Source: Bacteroidota bacterium (GTDB lineage: Bacteria > Bacteroidota > Bacteroidia > Bacteroidales > Paludibacteraceae). From it: 64,000 nt of DNA. Of this stretch, positions 60,327 through 64,000 are shown in pieces. The stretch spans positions 210,733 to 274,732 of the forward strand of contig JAEWUM010000040.1 of assembly GCA_023459355.1 (NCBI GenBank), read 5' to 3'. Made by a program: the position numbers and the translations under genes. Each line of letters starts with the position of its first letter. Positions within the stretch are counted from its first letter, which is position 1. The notes under the pieces are model-generated. The model was not told where the DNA came from. It was given only the letters and a program-made list of their open reading frames with translations, and did not search any database.

Positions 60327-61585
60327 AAGAAAAAACTAACATAGCAGTTCACGCAGGCCGATTGAAATTTGCGTTCAATATTGCCAGTCGTTATCTTTTT
60401 TCGAAGAAATCTCATAATGCCATCAATGTAATTTCGGGCATTTCTTCAGTGGGCGTGGCTGTCGGTACCATGGCGCTGGTTTTTGTCCTGTCTATTTTCA
60501 ATGGCTTCGAATTGCTTTTTTCTGATTTATTTTCTGCATTCGATCCGGAACTGAAGATTACACTGAATGAAGGGAAACAATTTAAAGCAGACTCGCCGGA
60601 ATTCGAAGCGGTCAGAAAACATCAGGCAGTAGCAGCTTTTACCGAAGTGATAGAGGAAAATGCATTGCTGCGATTCAAAGAAAAGCAAATGCCTGCTATG
60701 ATTAAAGGCGTGTCTGAAGATTTTAAACAAATGACCCGTATCGACAGCATCATGTTCGATGGCGAGTTTATCCTGTTTGATGGAGCATTTGAGCGATCGG
60801 TGGCAGGAGTAGGAATTGCTGCAACACTCGGATTGGGTGCACATTTCATAGACCCATTGTATATTTATGCTCCCAAGCGAACATCCCGTATTAATCTGTT
60901 GCGACCGGAACAGAGTTTTAATCAGTCGGCAACTTTTCTTTCCGGTGTTTTTTCGGTACAGCAAAGCGAGTACGATAATCAATATGTGTTGGTTTCGTTG
61001 AATTTAGCACGTGAACTCTTTGAATATGAGGATACAGAAGTGACAGCAGTTGAACTGAAACTGATTCCCCGGGCTGATGGAAAAAAGATTCAGAAGGAAG
61101 TTAAACAAATACTGGGAGATAGTTTCTCTGTAAAAAACAGGTACGAACAGCAGGAAAGCTATTTTAAGATCATGAAAATTGAAAAGTGGATTACGTTTTT
61201 AATTCTTAGTTTTATCCTGCTGATAGCCAGTTTTAATATCATTGGCTCGCTTTCTATGCTGATAATTGACAAGAAGGATGATATTTTAACCTTGCGTAAT
61301 TTGGGAGCGGATAACCGGTTAATTAAGCAGATATTCTTACTGGAAGGATGGATGATCTCGTTGGTGGGAGCTGTTTTCGGCGTCGTAATCGGAACTTGCT
61401 TTGCGCTTTTACAGGAAAAAATAGGTTTTATCAAACTGGGTGCTGGCTTTATTGTAGAGAATTATCCTTCGGTGACACAATTTTCCGATGTTTTTTTAGT
61501 TTTAATAACCGTACTGGTGATTGGCTTTATTGCCGCCTGGTACCCGGTCAGATATATCAAAGCCGATATCAATAAGACAACATAA
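60323..61585 (+). CDS. LolC/LolE-type ABC transporter permease (FtsX family)
   Basis: A 420-residue protein starting at TTG 60323, overlapping the rbfA stop. A first membrane helix (~residues 40-65), a long periplasmic MacB-PCD-type domain (~65-285), then three helices with S-L-S-M-L-I-I-D-K-K-D-D-I-L-T-L-R-N-L-G-A (~310-330), the usual cytoplasmic coupling helix of FtsX permeases. Related proteins with LolD release lipoproteins from the inner membrane. No ATPase gene is next to it. The rbfA-permease pairing is common in Bacteroidetes. Confidence 0.87.
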   Translation: MKEKTNIAVHAGRLKFAFNIASRYLFSKKSHNAINVISGISSVGVAVGTMALVFVLSIFNGFELLFSDLFSAFDPELKITLNEGKQFKADSPEFEAVRKHQAVAAFTEVIEENALLRFKEKQMPAMIKGVSEDFKQMTRIDSIMFDGEFILFDGAFERSVAGVGIAATLGLGAHFIDPLYIYAPKRTSRINLLRPEQSFNQSATFLSGVFSVQQSEYDNQYVLVSLNLARELFEYEDTEVTAVELKLIPRADGKKIQKEVKQILGDSFSVKNRYEQQESYFKIMKIEKWITFLILSFILLIASFNIIGSLSMLIIDKKDDILTLRNLGADNRLIKQIFLLEGWMISLVGAVFGVVIGTCFALLQEKIGFIKLGAGFIVENYPSVTQFSDVFLVLITVLVIGFIAAWYPVRYIKADINKTT

Positions 61586-62217
61586 TGCAGAAACAGTTTT
61601 ATGTATATTTTTTATGCTTCATGCTCCTTTTGCAGGCCTGTGAAAGAAGAGAAGTGTTTGAATACCAGTATGAAAAGAATCCACAGTATTCAAGTGGTTA
61701 TGCTGAGTTCTGGGGATCACAATACGCTCATTACGGATTTGATAATCACGTGTTGAGTTTACGAGCCTTTACGGATTCATTGAAATTAACTAAGGATGGT
61801 TATCTTACCGGATTTGGTCAATATTTGGTGCTGAATGATATTTTTGTTTCTTCCTCTGACATAATATTCCCTGCCAGGACTTATGAGATTGCTGATACAA
61901 TTGATGTGTTTAAGATTGCTCCCGGAGAATTGTATGATGACGAAGGAGTTAAGTATGATGATATTGGGGCATATATATACTTTATTGAGAAAAACGAGTA
62001 TTTCTCAGTCAGAAAGTATATTGTAGGTGGAACAATGCAGATAAGCTTTACAGACAGTATATCCCGTTTTGATTTTAACTTTGTGCTGGATGACGACTCC
62101 GAACTGAAAGGTCGTTTTGAAACCAATGAACTGATTATTTACGATTACTCTATTATTCCGAAGCCGGATAAGCAAAAGGTAAAACTAAATCAGGCTGATC
62201 CTTTTGTTGTTAAGTAA
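61585..62217 (+). CDS. Hypothetical lipoprotein
   Basis: A 210-residue lipoprotein with lipobox L-Q-A-C (Cys19), starting within the previous stop (TAATG). The rest alternates beta strands and acidic turns (for example D-I-G-A-Y-I-Y-F, M-Q-I-S-F-T-D-S and D-F-N-F-V-L-D-D-D-S-E-L-K-G), suggesting a beta-barrel or sandwich such as seen in DUF-type Bacteroidetes lipoproteins. I do not recognise the family. Its end overlaps the convergent small membrane gene by 33 bases. Confidence 0.65.
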   Translation: MQKQFYVYFLCFMLLLQACERREVFEYQYEKNPQYSSGYAEFWGSQYAHYGFDNHVLSLRAFTDSLKLTKDGYLTGFGQYLVLNDIFVSSSDIIFPARTYEIADTIDVFKIAPGELYDDEGVKYDDIGAYIYFIEKNEYFSVRKYIVGGTMQISFTDSISRFDFNFVLDDDSELKGRFETNELIIYDYSIIPKPDKQKVKLNQADPFVVK

Positions 62218-62517
62218 TTCGTAAATAAGCAGTATTACAAGGGGAAAAGCAAATATACCACCCAGTAAATAATACAAGGTTGTATGGCTTGGAATAGAGA
62301 TAGATATTGCCGGTAACTGACTGTTCCATCCCAGTAATCCTGCAATCAGAGTCCCCAGAGCTGTAAATAACACGATGATCCAGTCATAATTTTTCTTTTT
62401 ATCCGGAAGTTTTTGCATTACTCTCTTCGTAAAGTAATTATCCTCAATTTCTCTTTTGTTTTCCTGAAAGAAATGACGGATCATCCGGTCATCATATTTA
62501 GTTTCCATATCCTGCAT
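62185..62517 (-). CDS. DUF5056-like small membrane protein (probable anti-sigma partner)
   Basis: About 110 residues (or 107 from ATG 62508). A charged N-terminal ~45 residues (D-D-R-M-I-R-H-F-F-Q-E-N-K-R-E-I-E-D-N-Y-F) is followed by two hydrophobic helices (~46-64 and ~78-100). The short cytosolic region before the helix, and position right after an ECF sigma gene with overlapping ends, fit a membrane anti-sigma factor; I recall DUF5056 for such proteins, but the anti-sigma role is inference. Confidence 0.6.
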   Translation of the reverse strand: MQDMETKYDDRMIRHFFQENKREIEDNYFTKRVMQKLPDKKKNYDWIIVLFTALGTLIAGLLGWNSQLPAISISIPSHTTLYYLLGGIFAFPLVILLIYELLNNKRISLI

Positions 62518-63040
62518 TTTTTAAATAAGCGCCCAATTTTTCTTTTCCTTTTAGAATGTATGTTTTTACAGTTCCCAACGGACACTGCATAATCTTCGCG
62601 ATTTCCTGGTGGGTTTTGTCTTCCATGTAGAATAACAAAATTGCTGTTCTCTCTTCCGTTCGCAATACCATCAGGGCCTCGTTAATGTCGGTTCTCTCTG
62701 CTGAAAATTCATTTTGCACCTCATGCATCCTGTTTATTTCCAGCTCATTAATATCGCCGGTTGTTTTTCTTGATCTGACATAATCATAGTGCACATTGTA
62801 TGCAATCCTGAATAACCAGGTGGAAAATCCGGATAATCCCTGAAACCCGTTCATATTGAGATAAGCTTTGATAAATGTTTCTTGTGCCAAATCGTCACTG
62901 AGCGGATTGTCGCCCATCGTCAGGTTCAGGAAGAACCTTCGGATGGACGATTGATACTTTCGGGTTAACAGGTCGAATGCTGATTTATCTCCGGATAAAT
63001 TAACCCGTGCTACCAGCATTAAATCCTCAGATTTGCTCAT
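62498..63040 (-). CDS. ECF-type RNA polymerase sigma factor
   Basis: About 180 residues from ATG 63040 (M-S-K-S-E-D-L-M-L-V), which overlaps the upstream gene by 14 bases; a longer start at 63079 would overlap it by 53. Region 2: F-D-L-L-T-R-K-Y-Q-S-S-I and D-D-L-A-Q-E-T-F-I-K-A-Y, W-L-F-R-I-A-Y-N. Region 4: T-H-Q-E-I-A-K-I-M-Q-C-P-L-G-T-V-K-T (helix-turn-helix). Regions 3 and 1 are missing, as in group 4 sigma factors. It probably governs a small stress regulon with the two membrane proteins next to it. Confidence 0.92.
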   Translation of the reverse strand: MSKSEDLMLVARVNLSGDKSAFDLLTRKYQSSIRRFFLNLTMGDNPLSDDLAQETFIKAYLNMNGFQGLSGFSTWLFRIAYNVHYDYVRSRKTTGDINELEINRMHEVQNEFSAERTDINEALMVLRTEERTAILLFYMEDKTHQEIAKIMQCPLGTVKTYILKGKEKLGAYLKNAGYGN

Positions 63041-63653
63041 CTTGCTTTTCTGCTGGATGCTGATTCTTTGGTTTTTCAATAAAATGAACCAGGAGATAGC
63101 CCAAACCTACGAACCCCGGTATTAAAGCTGCCATCAGGAATGGTAAATCGGTGTTCTTTTCAATGATTACATACAATCCAAATGCAATACCAACCATCAG
63201 AGAAATTATTCCTCTTTTGAGGTTGCTGGCTTTACCGGCTTGTGGTTCATCAAAAAAATGTTCGGGAATAGTCTGACCCATTTCCAGTGATTTCATGTAA
63301 AGTTCATATTTCCTTTTTGACTCAGCGTTTTTACGTCTGACATTAATAGTCACAATAGTAATGACAAAAAGGAAAGGTAACATCACGATCATTACAATTC
63401 CAAGACCGTTCAAGGGCATGTCTTCTCTACTGTTAGCTTCTATTTTCTGAGATTCTAACTCTAATTCCTGTCTCTTTATTTCCATTAATTGTTCAGGGCT
63501 GAGTCTTGCAAATAGGATAGAGTCTTTCTCGGCTTGTGTTAACTCAGTTTTAGGAGCTTTCTGCATTGTAGTGTCCTGTTTGTCCTGAGCTTTTATGTAG
63601 CTTGTTGTTGAAATTAACGCAATGCTCACCAGCATAAAAATGAATCGTTTCAT
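63027..63653 (-). CDS. DUF6249-like exported/membrane protein
   Basis: About 208 residues from ATG 63653, which opens a signal peptide (M-K-R-F-I-F-M-L-V ... K-A-Q); a longer start at 63677 would add eight residues before the signal. After an acidic, Ser/Glu-rich region (~25-80) come one membrane helix (~85-107) and a pair of helices (~145-190). This resembles DUF6249 proteins of Bacteroidetes, which often occur beside ECF sigma genes. It lies first in the probable three-gene sigma operon, so it may be part of the sensing relay; function unknown. Confidence 0.6.
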   Translation of the reverse strand: MKRFIFMLVSIALISTTSYIKAQDKQDTTMQKAPKTELTQAEKDSILFARLSPEQLMEIKRQELELESQKIEANSREDMPLNGLGIVMIVMLPFLFVITIVTINVRRKNAESKRKYELYMKSLEMGQTIPEHFFDEPQAGKASNLKRGIISLMVGIAFGLYVIIEKNTDLPFLMAALIPGFVGLGYLLVHFIEKPKNQHPAEKQDEQI

Positions 63654-63684
63654 AATTTGATTTTTTAAATTTGACAATGTTTTT

Positions 63685-63696
63685 CTAATTAGACGG
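63685..63696 (-). promoter_or_regulatory. Possible ECF-type -10 motif (CCGTCTAATTAG)
   Basis: On the minus strand CCGTCTAATTAG lies about 32 bases before the DUF6249 ATG. CGTC is a common core of ECF -10 elements, and CGTCTAA occurs upstream of many Bacteroidetes ECF genes. Direct repeats ACAATGTTTT flank it at 63674-63683 and 63703-63712. Autoregulation by the sigma factor would be consistent but unproven. Confidence 0.3.
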
Positions 63697-63877
63697 AATG
63701 AAACAATGTTTTGGATTTAAAACAGGAGAAAATATTTGAAATTATTTTACACATTATTAAAGTGAAAAAATATAAATGGCTATAATGCTCAGATTGTTAT
63801 GTGGTTATGCCGGTTTGAGAGTCATTTTTGTTTTGTTGGTTCAGCACAAAAATAATATATTCTTTTATTATTAATGC

Positions 63878-63904
63878 GAATCAGGAGTAGCGACTCCTAG
63901 ATTC
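63878..63904. repeat. Palindromic hairpin at the window's right end
   Basis: GAATC-AGGAGT-AGCG-ACTCCT-A-GATTC: an 11-bp stem with one bulged A and an AGCG loop. The rest of 63713-64000 is AT-rich with no gene seen. Confidence 0.6.
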
Positions 63905-64000
63905 ATTTTGATTTATTTTGTTTATATAGAGTAAATTAGTTGTTAAATAATTTGCTCAATTCGCTGGAAATCATTATCTTAGAAGAAAAATAACCACATT

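Overview
The window reads as a Bacteroidota chromosome, most likely order Bacteroidales. The support is: promoters with a TAnnTTTG -7 box and almost no Shine-Dalgarno sequences; a SusC/SusD polysaccharide utilization locus with a hybrid two-component (HTCS) regulator; several exported proteins ending in type IX secretion (T9SS) sorting domains together with T9SS genes porW and porX; and an N-succinylornithine carbamoyltransferase for arginine synthesis. The genus cannot be fixed from the sequence alone. I saw no rRNA or tRNA gene and no CRISPR array.

Layout. 1-6.2 kb is an AT-rich accessory region: the end of a BACON-like protein, a DUF2971 protein, a broken Fic gene, an Abi-family HEPN protein preceded by a structured leader RNA, an imperfect palindrome, a MACPF lipoprotein resembling Bacteroidales secreted antimicrobial proteins, then small membrane proteins. 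6.4-9.4 kb holds a T9SS cargo protein, a YgiD-type dioxygenase and an EamA transporter. 9.4-33.7 kb is one large same-strand polysaccharide utilization locus: two paralogous propeller/CBM9-like proteins, an FG-GAP protein, HTCS, SusC, SusD, a GH5-like enzyme, a beta-helix/esterase fusion and its esterase-less paralogue, a DUF5107-TPR protein and an aldose 1-epimerase.

33.9-37.6 kb (minus strand) is an acyl-CoA dehydrogenase/EtfA/EtfB operon with two abutting 26-bp palindromes at its promoter. 38.2-45.6 kb has a glutaminyl-cyclase-like M28 peptidase, proB, proA, an RRM protein, a SatD/DUF3307 pair with an unusual TTATA array in its promoter, a CPBP protease and a small Cys-rich membrane protein. 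45.9-50.2 kb is porW-porX. 50.3-54.7 kb is an arginine cluster (argF', argB, argE) interleaved with apt and an esterase. 54.8-64 kb holds amt, ruvB, cysS, a RhuM/PLD-like fusion, rbfA, a LolC/E-type permease, a lipoprotein, and an ECF sigma factor with two small membrane partners.

How the parts work together. HTCS probably senses a glycan breakdown product in the periplasm and switches on susC; SusCD imports oligosaccharides released at the surface by enzymes of which several leave through T9SS, and PorW/PorX are part of that secretion machinery. Intergenic regions, particularly 33.7-52.8 kb, carry many dispersed palindromic repeats. Two of these belong to one family with 29-bp inverted termini that ends 11-15 bases before the start codons of proB and apt.
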